A stretch of DNA of 64,000 nucleotides from Bidens hawaiensis (lineage: Eukaryota; Streptophyta; Magnoliopsida; Asterales; Asteraceae), in the NCBI GenBank assembly GCA_021521415.1, contig JAIQDT010002836.1:1-64000 (forward strand), in the 5' to 3' direction. Both the position numbers and the translations under genes were made by a program. The notes under the pieces were generated by a model. The model searched no databases, was not told the DNA's origin, and worked only from the letters and a program-made list of their open reading frames with translations. The stretch's first letter is position 1; each line of letters begins with the position of its first letter. Below, one piece after another: positions 50,915 through 62,149 of the stretch.

Positions 50915-51169
50915 ATCTATAGTATAATTATAGTTTATAATATAATTATAGTTAGTTTAACTTAACTTTCAAAGTAAAAACTGAACTTTAATTTTTACAA
51001 CTCGTTAAACTTAATTATTGTTTTAGTTGTTTAACCCCTTATTCAAGAGCTAACTCTAATAGTCTTTTCTTATTCGATGGTTTATTTTATTGCACTTTCT
51101 CTATGTCATAGACCTTTTTAAATTTAGGATTTTTGTTGGACAAAGTCAAGCCGGTTCATTCGTTTAAAG

Positions 51170-51878
51170 CTTGTCTTCATTTATATTCTTGTGTTTCACC
51201 CGCTTAAAGAGGTGAGTATTTTAGTGAGATTTCTCTATCATAGCCCCTTTTTATGTTTTAAATATATTTTTTTTGGGAGGGGGTGGGGTGGGGTGGGTAA
51301 AATATCATACAATTCATATAATATCATTAGTGTTGATTTATTTCATATTTATTTTTTACTTACATGATACGTGTTTTATGTATTATGTGTTTATTTTTAT
51401 GGGTGGTTGGATGGGTACGCAAATGCAAACACTATAGGGGGATGATCTTTTTTACGTACCTATGCTCCTTAGTAGATTGGCTATATGTAGGGTGAACGGG
51501 AGTTTTTATTCTTTCACTGTATTTACATGATGATGGATTTTAGCCTATGGTATTGATTCGTATTGATTTCATATAGTATGTATTTAAACTTATGATTGCT
51601 CACCAGCCTCATGTTGAAAAATACTTTATACATGCTACATGATAAAGATGTTCAAGTTTGGAAGATAATTTAGTTAGATCTTAGGGTTTATTAAATAAAG
51701 TTTAGCCTTAAATATTGTGTTGATTATGAGAATATTGTTTGATGGATTTATTTGTGTTTATGTGATTGGATAATATTTATAATTTGATTTACTAATGTTG
51801 TCACTTTAAATTAGTGTTACGAGCTATGAGAAATCACGTATAACCCTGACATATTCTGCCGTCAGTTGGGTTGTGACA
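51170..51878 (+). repeat. 3' part of another LTR of the 6.5-kb family
   Basis: Motifs AGGTGAGTA, ATTGCTCACCAGCCT, TTGTCACTTTAAAT and the ending TTGTGACA match the last 700 bp of the LTR at 9871-12520 in order. The 5' boundary is vague, and no primer site or internal region follows. The stretch 50918-51170 before it is unassigned. Confidence 0.65.
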
Positions 51879-52500
51879 ATCCTAACTGTAATTATCTTAA
51901 TTCATCCAACATGAACCTACAAAATCAACTAATTCAATAAAAAATAATATAAAAAATGATCACTAACCCTACGTAACATAATTAACAGACAAATTTGAAG
52001 GCTTGAAAAACTAACATGACACAAGAATCTTCTAAATGGGTTAGTCTTCGTACGGGAAATCCGATAGCACGTACCTGCACCGCAAGAGAAAATAAAATCC
52101 GATACTTCGTAACGTTGTGACCTCGATCTCGCTGATGAAGAAGAGGAGAAATCTGAAATTGGGGCTCCAATTTATAGTGACGACGAAGAAGAGAAATGAA
52201 TTATGGCTCCGACTGATCCAATGATCAACCTCACTGATTGTGAGTGAGGGGTATAATGACATTTTAACCCTTTTTTGGACGGAAAAACTGACGGTAGAAT
52301 GACAGAGAGACAAATTTGGTCCGGCTAGAAAACCGCATGGCATCAATCGATTCATTTTTTTGGAGGGGCACAAAGTGGTTCCGCCTAGAAACCACATGAA
52401 CGCAAATTACAATTCTCTGTTAAAAAAATTAGAAATTCTCAGAAATGACTAGTGGTAGAAAGTAAGAGGGCTTTGAATGAACCTACATAATAGTTGATGG
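51879..52500. other. Region upstream of the CHCH gene
   Basis: Presumably promoter and 5' flank. A minus-strand open frame at 52041-52397 has no recognisable family features and is probably chance. A clear TATA box was not identified. Confidence 0.4.
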
Positions 52501-53879
52501 TTAAAACTAATATTATTATTTTCAATTAGAATTTACGAATCTGCAATTTATTCCTGTGGTTTCTCGGGTAATCGTCGTGTTGGAGCTTTCAGGTAAGATC
52601 TTATGCCTAATTTTCTATAAGTTCATTACTAATTTATCTTTATGTTTGTGAATTTATATACGCTTGCGGAGATTTCTAGTTGAAAGTTAAAAATTGTCGA
52701 TCGAATTAGGGTTTTAGTTATTAATTTGGGCGTTTTTTTTTTATGTCATATTGTAACTTGATATTATTTTCTGTGTATTATGTTGAATTAACCTAATGTG
52801 TGTTTCAACAGTTTATTGACCTGCTGATTTTGATTTACTTAATTAGGAATTTAGGGTTTTGAATGTGTTAACAGGACAACAAGTCAATAATATTCATAAT
52901 ACTTAGTTTTTTGTTTAAGCTGTTTGCAATTTCTTGATAAATGCTTTCTTTATCAAACTTTTTTTTTTAATTGTTTTTGGCTTTAGCTGGTTCCACTTCG
53001 TAACTTCTAATTGTTTTAGGTGTGTTAATTTGAACCGGTTCGTATATTTTTGTGATGTGATGTTCAGTTTTGGATAACGGAACGGGTACACTTGTTGGAA
53101 AGATATCAGTTAGCTATATTATAACATATGGTTAAGGGCTATGAATCCTATGATTAGTCTATATGATGATACAATTAAGTTAGCAAGAAGGTTAGGTTAA
53201 GGTGATTCGTCATTATTTTATATAACAGGTGTAAACATATACTGAAGTTCTAAGGTTAAATAATTGTTTGGTCAGTTTTCCTTTTTGGCATAATTATCAA
53301 GGAGACATAATGTTGATGACCAGTATTATCTATTATTACTCTCGTTCTTAAGTTATATTAGCCAACAATAAGTTCATGGCCATGCGGTGCATTTTGTTGC
53401 GTTACTTTTGTACCTTAATCTAAGTGATGTATTTACATAGATTAGTGATGAAAAGATTGGTTTTCAATTTTCTGCACCTCATGTTGTCCATAAAATTGAA
53501 TTCATTTCTTTGAGTATAACAAAACTGTAAGGTTGCTATTTGCATATTAAGCATGGAAAGAGTTCTGTCAAGATATGATTGGAATTGCAGGTTAATGGTC
53601 TCATGTGGTTAAATGCTTGGTTATGATGACCTTTTACAGAAAATGACTTCGCATACTTGTATCTTAATTACATTGCTTAGATCTTTTAAGCTTAAGCTTG
53701 GCTTATATATTATTTATTAAACTTTTGTTTACTTTTATAATTTAATACACATTTTATTTTATTTTTTATGTGTAATGCAGTGTATATTATTCAGTTTATT
53801 TTGTCATAGTTTTGTAAATAGTAATTATTATATAAATACATTTAATATATTAAATAAAAGTTATATAAAGGATAGGCTT

Positions 53880-54040
53880 GTTTAGTGTCGCGAGCCAACT
53901 CGAGCTCGATAAGTGAAAATCGGGCTTGTGCTCGTTTATTAACCAAGCTTATTTCAAGGCTCAAGCTTGTTTAAGCTCGGATCGAGTTGAACCTTTATCG
54001 AGCCGATCTCGAGTAATTCATGAGCGGCTTTGCTCGTTTA
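53880..54040. repeat. hAT-like subterminal repeat cluster in the CHCH gene intron
   Basis: GAGCTCG, AAGCTTG and CTCGAG-type motifs recur on both strands (for example CGAGCCAACTCGAGCTCG at 53890), resembling hAT subterminal repeats. No flanking duplication was determined. Confidence 0.5.
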
Positions 54041-54257
54041 CGCTTCTACTTGTGAAAGGGTTGGTTGGGGTTACGTTTTATCTCTTAACTAGTCAAAGTT
54101 TGGCTACGAATAAAGTCAAAATTGTTATCGCATAAAACCTCCCAAGTCATTTGTATTTCAAAAAGCTAGATTTTACATTTTTGGTTTTCTACTATTGCAC
54201 AAATACATTGTTAAAATCTTGCAACTAAAATATTTCCAGGAATTGATATTGAAAGCC

Positions 54258-54775
54258 ATGGATGATGCATTTACAATTCAAATAAGTGGGGACTTGGTTA
54301 AACAACTAGCTAATGACAATAACAAAGTGAAGAAGAAAACAAGAAAACCAAAACCAAAAGCACCAAAACCTCCACAAGACCAAATCAAACCCGCCACCCA
54401 TGATGACTCACAATCCTTAAAACCCGTCACCCCTGCTGCCGGATGGCCGCCAATGTACTTCCCAATTCCACCACCCGCCAATGCTGAGGTGGACGCAATC
54501 CATTCTGTCCTCCAAGACAGTGAAAAAGTTTTAGAAAAGCTACAAAAGAAAGAAGATGAAATGGTGGTTGAAGTACACAAAAGGCAAAAGAACTTCATGA
54601 TAAAGAGTTTAAACTTCCTCAACCAAAACCGATGCCTTGTTTGACTGAGTTGACTGCTTGTTTGGATTGCTACAAAGACAACACTAAGGATCCACTAAAA
54701 TGCAATTCACTGGTCAAGAATTTTGCTGATTGTGCGCGCACCATAAGGCAGCAAGTTAATCCATCAAATCAATAA
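54258..54775 (+). CDS. Twin-CX9C (CHCH domain) protein, probably mitochondrial; apparent frameshift
   Basis: The N-terminal part is lysine/proline-rich (KKKTRKPKPKAPKPP, residues 33-50), followed by a proline-rich stretch and a charged helical segment (SVLQDSEKVLEKLQKKEDE). The C-terminus, in a different frame from about 54574, has cysteines spaced C-x9-C-x10-C-x9-C (PCLTELTACLDC ... KDPLKCNSL ... FADCAR), the twin-CX9C fold. Known members of that fold are oxidised by Mia40 and live in the mitochondrial intermembrane space. The two halves join if one base is missing after GAAGT near 54570; otherwise the first frame ends at TGA 54644 after unrelated residues. The predicted length is about 172 residues. 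The single-base nature of the break leaves open a real lesion or a sequence error. I do not assign a gene name. Confidence 0.8.
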
Positions 54776-55383
54776 AGTGTTTTGATGCACATGATGATTT
54801 TGCTAGTTTTAACTAGACGATCGGGAATAACTCAAAATTGTTGAAAACGATACGAGTCGAATCATTTGAACATGAATTGTGTTTTGCATGCAAGTTTTAT
54901 GAGTCTTGTTTGTGATTTAATGTTGCTCTTGGAAGTGGAGTTTTGTACTCTCTTATAATACCAGGCATAAACCATTGATTGCGAACTTAATCGACTTCTG
55001 TTTTGTTGTTAAAGGTGTTAAAGATGTTTTTTTATTGACTGTTTTACCCTCAAGGATATGCTAGCAGGACTACCTTTTGTTTGTTGTAGGTCTTATACTA
55101 TGTTAGATTAACAAGTGTTGGGATTATGCAAAGTCCTTTTCAAGGGGCTAGAGTGGTACTGATCTCATCTAAACTTGAGCTTGGCTCGTTTAACCTAAGA
55201 GAGTTTGTGTTCGCTTATGCATGAAACTCAAGCACTATGTGTGAGCAGGGGTGGCAATTCTGATTATGACCCAAAACATGAAATGAATTTGGAATAAAAA
55301 TAATTAGGTTTATTCAATAGATCAACCCGATTATGACTTGTTTAATCGGGTTTACCCGTATATCACCCGTATCATAAATTCGT
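54776..55383. other. Downstream flank of the CHCH gene
   Basis: Probable 3' UTR for the first 200 bp, then AT-rich DNA. GGGGTGGCAATTCTGATTATGACCC near 55248-55272 looks like a hAT terminus similar to hAT-3, with no mapped partner. Confidence 0.4.
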
Positions 55384-55460
55384 TAATCTTTTAACCCATT
55401 CAAGTTAAAAGGTTTGGAAAAAATTTTCGGTGTTTAGATAGTGATGTTTAAAAAAGTGTT
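55384..55460 (+). repeat. 77-bp direct repeat flanking the foldback element
   Basis: AATCTTTTAACCCATTCAAG and the following 57 bp recur at 56881 onwards. The second copy begins at 55461 and is interrupted after nine bases by the foldback element. Confidence 0.85.
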
Positions 55461-55469
55461 AATCTTTTA

Positions 55470-56880
55470 GGGTCAAGTTATTCTACAAAGGGTAATAAAA
55501 ATGAGAAGTGTGAGAAGCCATAAATAATTGACATGTGTCAAGTGAGGACCAAAGGAAAAAGGGTATAAAGGTAATTGTACCCATTTTCTTTCCCCACATA
55601 CAAGGCACATGTTAATACCCCCATCATTTTAGAACGTTATTAATTTTTTCGTATGATATTTTTTTTTAAAAAAATTATCATAATAACAAGCGTTTTTTTA
55701 TCTTTAATATGAGTATGATTTTTGTTATATAAAATTTAAAACAAAAATCACGTCATTATGTCTTTTCGCACACCATTGTGTCTTTTTCGCTTATCATTGT
55801 GTCTTTTTTCGTCATTGTGTCTTTTCGCACACCATTGTGTCTTTTCGCTTATAATTGTGTCTTTTCGCACACCATTGCGTCTTTTTTCGCACACCATTGC
55901 GTCATTTCGCACACCATTGTGTCTTTTCGCTTATCATTGTGTCTTTTTTCGTCATTGCGTCATTTCGCACACCATTGTGTCTTTTCGCTTATCATTGTGT
56001 CTTTTCACACACCATTGTGTCTTTTCGCACACCATTGTGTCTTTTCGCTTATCATTGTGTCTTTTTTCTTCATTGTGTCTTTTCGTACACCGTTGTGTCT
56101 TCTCTCTTATCATTGTGTCTTTTTTCGTCATTGTGTCTTTCTTCTTCATTGTGTCTTTTTGCACACCATTGTGTCTTTCTCTTATCATTGTGTCTTTTTT
56201 TTTCATTGTGTCTTTTCGCACACCATTGTGTCTTTTCTCTTATCATTGTGTCTTTTTTCGTCATTGTGTATTTTCGCACACCATTGTGTATTTTTTCGCC
56301 ATTGTGTCTTTTCGCAGACCATTGTGTGTCTTTTTTCGCCATTAATACATATTACACAATAACTTGAAACGTAAAACACAATGGTGAATACGCATAAACA
56401 ATGACCTAAAACGTAAGACACAATGGCGAATACGTATAACACAATGGCCTAAAACATAACACACAATGGTGAATATATATAACACAATGATTTGAAATAT
56501 AAAACACAATGGAAACAACATAATACACAATGACACAATGAACAACAAAAAAACACAATTAAAAAACCCATTAATTTTTTTTATATATAACAATATGATA
56601 CTCATATTAAAGATAAAAAAACACTTATTATTATGGTGAATTTTTTTTTAAAAACATAATGTCGTATGAAAAAGTTATGGACATTTTAAAATGATGGGGG
56701 AATTGGCATGTGCCTTGCATGTGGAGAGAGAAAGCCAACAAATGTGTGTCATTATCTTAATGCCCTTTTCATTAATTTTTATTTATTAAATTAATCTCAG
56801 TTATTCAAATCTAAGATCAATGGACTAGATTCCTTCTCACCCTTCTAATTTTTGTTGTCCTTTATATTTTAACTTTACCC
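55470..56880. mobile_element. Mutator-like foldback element with minisatellite core
   Basis: The two ends are long inverted repeats of roughly 300 bp. The left starts GGGTCAAGTTATTCTAC and the inverted right starts GGGTAAAGTTAAAATAT. Both share CACATxCAAGGCACATG and CCCCCATCATTTTA further in. The 9-bp flanks AATCTTTTA (55461-55469) and AACCTTTTA (56881-56889) differ at one position; a 9-bp duplication is typical of Mutator-like elements. There is no transposase. The core is a minisatellite at 55755-56345. Confidence 0.82.
55755..56345. repeat. 18-20 bp minisatellite inside the foldback element
   Basis: About 30 units of the types CTTTTCGCACACCATTGTGT, CTTTTCGCTTATCATTGTGT and CTTTTTTCGTCATTGTGT are mixed. 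Because the unit lacks stop codons in several frames, long open frames appear in all three plus frames and on the minus strand. They have no independent support as genes. From 56345 to 56540, inverted ACACAATGG motifs continue more sparsely. Confidence 0.93.
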
Positions 56881-56957
56881 AACCTTTTAACCCATTCAAG
56901 TTAAAAGGTTTGGAAAAAAAATTTCGTTCAGAGTTTAGATAGTGATGTTTAAAAAAG

Positions 56958-57063
56958 CGTGAACAATTAGACTAGCATTTTAATTTTTAGTATTGCTTGC
57001 TCATTTCATGTTCAAATTAAGTCTCCTTTTAATTGTTCATCAACTATGTGTCCAATAACTTTA
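56958..57063. other. Short unassigned spacer
   Basis: Nothing recognised. Confidence 0.4.
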
Positions 57064-57066
57064 TTA

Positions 57067-57396
57067 CACCATCCATAGTGGGGCGTTTTAACCTAAAAAA
57101 TATTCAAAAATTCTATTAACACCCCTATCCCCTCAAAGTTTTGAGCCAAGTTTTGGTCTCAATTGTTTTGTAAGAAACACGACCCACTAAATTCTCCATC
57201 AATCAGGTTTTTTCCTATAAACTCCAACCAATCAATATTTAGGTTATTTATATTTAATTCAATTTGTAATAATTGAGTAATTATTGCAAAAGAGTTTTCC
57301 CACTACACCACTTTTTACAAAACATTTTTTATTGATGATTGGGACGCTACGTGTCGCAAAACGCCTGTATGTGAAGAGTTTTCACTACACGTGGCC
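57067..57396. mobile_element. Tourist-like MITE related to the PIF element at 20948
   Basis: The left end CACCATCCATAGTGGGGCG and the inverted right end GGCCACGTGTAGTGAAAAC share the core ATAGTG/GTAGTG. The right end matches the PIF terminus GGCCAAGTGTAGTGGATGG. TTA is at 57064-57066, and TTT with a following TA on the right may be a decayed duplication. 330 bp, non-coding. Confidence 0.7.
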
Positions 57397-58604
57397 TTTT
57401 AGAGCAAATTAAAATGGGTCATGCCATCGAAGGAGGATATTTGCATCAAGTTTTGATGGGATTCATTGGTAGAAACTTGTTCAAACTCCTCGATTCATAA
57501 TCATCGTCATCGAGATCTTGGGTTCAGTTTTTAAGGCACACTTTGTGACTAAAGTAGGGGTGACAAATGGGTTGGGTTGGGTCGAACGAGTCATGGGTCG
57601 AAACGGGTTTGGGTCGAAATGAGTTTGGGTCAGAACGAGTCGATTCAAAAAAGGGTTGTTTTGGTTTGGGTCAGAACAGGTTAGGGTCGGGTCGGAACGG
57701 TTTTTTTTTTTTTGAAGAAGGATAACGGCGGAAACATTTTAGTTTTTTTAGATTTTTCGTTTTTTGTTTATATTTTGATTTATGATTTTTTATTGATATT
57801 TTTTAACTTTATTTTGATTTTGATCTCAACTCATTTGGACCCATTTCAACTTTTAGTTTGACTCATTCGGACTCATTCACCATTTCTACTTAAACCTATA
57901 ATAACCTTATGCTGATTTAGAGCTAAACATCACTGTTTTTTTGTGTTTTTTTTTAATTCAACCAATAAATCCAGCTGACCCGTTCATGTGTTGCATATTC
58001 TTTTATCCAGTAAATCAAAAGCAATACAACAGTTATTTATTATTATATAATATACTAATAAAAACTATGGCAGCTGACATCTCAACAGTTGTGGATTTAA
58101 TCAACTAACCAAGGCATAAAGCACTGAAAAGTCTATTTTGCCTAAAAGAAGGATATATATTTTATCGATAACCGGCTCAAACGAACTCCGATTGAGCTCA
58201 TTCTCATGCGTTGGAACCGGTTGGTCGAGCCTTACAACCTATACCCTATAATCTCAAACTTATACTCTCGAATCCTAATCAACCAATAAGGACACATCAA
58301 GTTACATATAAACACACCCCAATGTTATTACCATCAACACAAAAGACACCAAAAGATGCAACCGAAACGAGTACTTTTTGAACATATTACAAAATAACCA
58401 AAAGTCTAATCCAAGTGTCCAACTACCACTAAACAGATTTGAACATATAACAAAATAACCATTTATCATTTCATAACAAGCCAAAATAGTTACAAATACC
58501 AAAAGTCCAATCCAACTCCCACTAATCACAAACCATTCGCAATCATCACACCAGCCAACAACTTCCCCAACTCCTCATCATTCCTCACTTGATCTCGTTT
58601 TCTT

Positions 58605-58862
58605 CTAAATATGAAAAAAATGAAAGTTGTTTATTAACAAATATGCAAACATAAAATTAAGTTGCAAAGAGAATGAGCTTTTAATACCTTCTTTATCAAC
58701 ATAAGTTGCTACTATTATAAGTCGGAATCAATGCTTCTATGTCTTCTACAAGTTGTTCCTCAATATCGCTCTCGTTTTCATCTAAATATGTCAAAAATGA
58801 ATGTTATTAACATATATATACAAACATAAAATTAAGTTTCAACGATAACAATCTTTTAATAC
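58605..58862 (-). repeat. Tandem duplication of an intron-exon boundary unit in hAT-3
   Basis: 58605-58687 and 58782-58862 share the donor GTATTAAAAG, the middle CTTAATTTTATGTTTG and the acceptor CATATTTAG or close forms. An intron plus neighbouring exon piece has therefore been duplicated with a period of about 175 bp. Confidence 0.75.
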
Positions 58863-60705
58863 CTTCTAAAACATCCAACCAATCTTGAGTGCATAGCAAC
58901 GCCTCAACATTTGATGATAGTAGTGAAGTTCGAGACTTGTTCAAAACTCGACCCCCAACACTAAAAGATGATTCGGAAGAAACGGTAGTAATTGGGATGC
59001 TCAATATATCGCGAGCCATTAGAGCCATTTTTGGATACCTTCCTTGATTATTCTTCTAATACTGTAAAACATCAAGTTGTTGTTTTCTGTCAAGTCGAGG
59101 TTCATCTAAATACAATGTTAACTGAGACTTTTCGTTAGCAACATTTCTATATTCGCTTTGAAATGACTCAAATCCCTCCAACTCATCCAGCGTGTCGTCA
59201 CCAACATTTGAACTCTCGGGTATGGAAGAATCATGCATTGTCTTCGATTGAATATCATACTCCATAAATAGCTTATGCATGCCATCAACAATACTCGTCA
59301 ATTTCTCTTTTCTCTCTTCATCTTTCATGTCAAGTTTTGAAAAACAATACTCAACAAGCTTAACCTTGTACCGTGGATCTAGAATAACCGCAAAAGACAA
59401 GACCATACTATAGCTTTCCCAATATTTATGAAACTTTTATTTCATGCCTTTTGCCATGTTATTTATAACATCATCTGTATTGCGAATCACATCTTCAATA
59501 TGCAATTGAATTTTCCACACTTGATGGAAATATAAGTTGGATGTAGGATACGAGCTTCCAGAAAACAAAGTCGTGATATCATAGAAAGGTTTCAAAAATT
59601 TGGTGATTATTTCTACCCTTGCCCATTCCTCTTCTGATGGATTTGTATTGAAACTGGAATCAACTAGTGCTAACCGAGAATAAGCCCGACGATAAGCCAA
59701 TGCACAATCAAGCATAAGATAGGTAGAATTCCATCTCGTTACAATATCTTGACGAACATGTTTCCCACATCGTAATGAAAGTGATTCAATAGAATCTGCA
59801 AACTTACATTTCCGAGCAGCACTTCCTCTCACATACTTAACCGAATCTCGAACCTTTTCAATCGATCCTTCAATTACTTTCAATCCAGCTTGAACAACAA
59901 GATTTATCACATGGGCTGAACAACGCACATGAGTAAAATCTCCATCACACAACAGTACGCCATTCAAACGTAAATGGCTTTTTAAAGAAGCTACTAAAAC
60001 ATCATTATACTTTGCATTATCTAGTGTGATTGTAAAAATCTTTTTCTCAATACCCCAATCCGCTAACAAATTGATTATGTGCTCCGCTATAATGAAACCA
60101 CTATGAGGGGGAGGTATTACTCTAAAGTTTAGCACATTTTTCCTTAGAACCCAATCATCGTCAACATAATGAGCTGTCAATGCCATATATCCGTCTGTCG
60201 TGAGAGAAGTCCATAAAACAGAAGTCAAACATATCCTACTAGTTACACTTTGTAATTTGTCTTTAAGAATCATCTTCTCTCAATCATATACTTTTAAGAT
60301 ATAAGCCTTTGCAGTGTTTCTTGTCATGTCCTTCACATCAGGATGTAAGAATTTGTGCAAATATCTTGTTCCCTCGTGCTCAACATAACTAAAAGGATAG
60401 TTATGTTTGATGATAGAAATTGCTATCTTCTCCTTATACATTTCTTGATCTAAAGAGGCACGTTTTCTTGGTGGACCTGGCTCATCAAGATCAATATGTC
60501 GTTTTAAGTTATATGTTCCCGAAGCAGTTTTGTACTTCCTTCCACACGCTTTACAACTTACTTTCTTAATACCATCAGATTCAACGGGTAAGCAGTAAAA
60601 GTAGTCCCAAACATGAGAACATAGTTTACTCGAAACATCTTAATTAACTTCATCATCGTGTTCCTCATCTACACTATGTCGATCAAAGCCAGTGCTGCAT
60701 GACAT
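58696..60705 (-). pseudogene. hAT transposase (BED/Ac-like), one frame with four in-frame stops
   Basis: This is a hAT transposase of the BED-finger type, related to plant RICESLEEPER-like proteins. ATG at 60705-60703. BED finger: VSCKACGRKYKTASGTYNLKRH (C-x2-C then H; about residues 45-66). The core has TTDGYMALTAHYVDDDW and TLDNAKYND, blocks that hold catalytic acidic residues, plus HVRCSAHVINLVVQAGL and DIVTRWNSTYLML. The dimerisation domain ends RDILSIPITTVSSESSFS. The reading stays in a single frame from 60705 to 58863, then a GT-AG intron (58862-58782) joins in phase to a last exon ending at TGA 58698-58696, giving 642 codons. Breaks: TAA 60642, TGA near 60283, TAA near 59439, TAG near 59058. 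No frameshift occurs, so decay is recent. Confidence 0.93.
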
Positions 60706-60709
60706 ATTT

Positions 60710-61139
60710 GCCAAATATTCTTAACTATTGACCTACCAAAAGTCAAGTAAAAAAAAAGAAAAATTGTTACTACAATGCATAAGACACCACCACCTAATCA
60801 ATGATACAATCATCAACGACTAAAATGATTCAACTAAATTCAGTGACTTTTACCGGATACAGACCACCATTTCGAACAATTCATAACTCAAACACAATTC
60901 CAAAATTCTATGATATATTGTTTCTAAAACGAATAACCCATTCATTTCACACTTAAAACAAATATATTCAACCTAATTTCACACTTAATTTCAACTCTAA
61001 ACAATTCACGAGCCGTACACCACAAATAACAGATAATAATAACAGATAATAATAATAATAATCATAATAATAATAATAATAATAAATACTAATATACACA
61101 ATATCACAGCAGTTATCATAAAACATAATAATAGTAGTA

Positions 61140-61184
<45 letters not shown>

Positions 61185-61583
61185 TAATAATATACTGACT
61201 TACCGGAAACGTCACGGCGACGGCATGGCGCCGGCGATGGGTTTGTCTGAGAATACTACTAAGGCTTAGAAGAAGGGTTCGTGTGCTGAGATTTGAAACA
61301 CACGGCGGAGGCACGGCGGTGAGCAGGTGACAGATTGGGTGGAAGAGATGGAGGATGAGATTTGGTTTCTTGTTCAATTAGAAATCTCAAACGGTCAAAC
61401 CCTATTAACTCGTTCTTTTAGAATTCTTAACTCATTTTGACCCACACTAAACCCCCCTACTTTTTGTAATGACTCATTCTGACCCACTTGGTTTAAATAA
61501 CTTACCCAAATCAACCCACAAAGTTTAAAAAAAAGCTCAAACTGATCCATATCAATAGGTTTGGGTCAGGATTGCCACCCCTA
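60710..61583 (-). other. 5' leader and terminus of hAT-3
   Basis: Non-coding upstream part of the transposase gene. Two AAT-rich microsatellites (61039-61085 and 61138-61182) give a false leucine/isoleucine-rich minus-strand frame. Confidence 0.7.
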
Positions 61584-61591
61584 GACTAAAG

Positions 61592-61936
61592 GTTAAATTT
61601 TTATTATCAGCTTTGCATGGGACCTTGTTATAATGCTCATCGAGAGGGAAGGATTCATAAAGTTCGAAACTTTCTCTGTTTACAGGATTGCAAGCTTAGC
61701 CGCCGTTAAAGGATCGTTTTAAGGTTTCAGCGAGAAACAAAAGTGAGTATTCGCATTCATTGTTTGCGCACCATATAGTATCACCAAATAGAAAGTTTGT
61801 GCATGGCTAGCTTTTACATTATCTAGTTTTCACACATGTTATCGTACGCCTAGTATACACACGACTTATAGATTATATTCACATAAGCTAGTAATCACAT
61901 ATTACCGAGTACTCGTTTAGCTTTATATTCACACAC
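61592..61936. other. Flank between hAT-3 and the second Tourist-like element
   Basis: No gene recognised. Together with 57400-57546 this is the DNA that hAT-3 split; the joined sequence shows no family I recognise. Confidence 0.4.
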
Positions 61937-62149
61937 TTAGGTAGCATTTAGTATGCATGATGAGAGGGGGGAATTGAATGAATCAATGTGATGGAATGAA
62001 AAAAACGGGTGTTTGGTTGATCAATGGAATAAAATCAACCATTACACATGGAAACTCATTCCATCAACATCATTCCTCTCCCCCTTTTTTCATTCCAGTT
62101 TTTCTTAACACAATCTTTAGACAACACCACATGCCAACTACGACCACTA

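Larger units (their letters stand above)
52500..54960 (+). other. Transcription unit of the CHCH gene (approximate limits)
   Basis: A non-coding first exon ends at a consensus donor CAG|GTAAG (52592/52593). The intron ends at TTTCCAG|G (54239/54240), 18 bp before the ATG. The 1647-bp intron is T-rich, like plant introns, and holds a hAT-derived fragment near 53880-54040. AATAAA at 54771-54776 overlaps the stop codon; the true polyadenylation site is probably further downstream. Both transcript ends are estimates. Confidence 0.6.
57555..61583 (-). mobile_element. hAT transposon (hAT-3), structurally complete
   Basis: 4029 bp. The left end TAGGGGTGACAAATGGG and the inverted right end TAGGGGTGGCAATCCTG are typical hAT ends. 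A perfect 8-bp duplication GACTAAAG flanks it (57547-57554 and 61584-61591). GGGTCGAAACGGGTT-like motifs crowd the left end (57575-57700), and GACCCACTT-like complements crowd the right end (61440-61575). It carries a minus-strand transposase gene of full length with stop codons only. Confidence 0.95.

Noticed and set aside
52041..52397. Minus-strand frame of 118 codons upstream of the CHCH gene
   Set aside because: No recognisable domain, unusual composition, and it overlaps the likely promoter of the opposite-strand gene.
55755..56367. Open frames of 170-195 codons on the plus strand and about 90 codons on the minus strand
   Set aside because: All arise from the stop-free 18-20 bp minisatellite; several frames are open at once, with no start context or family.
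61006..61377. Minus-strand frame of 123 codons in the hAT-3 leader
   Set aside because: Leucine/isoleucine runs come from AAT microsatellites; it lies in the untranslated leader of the transposase gene.
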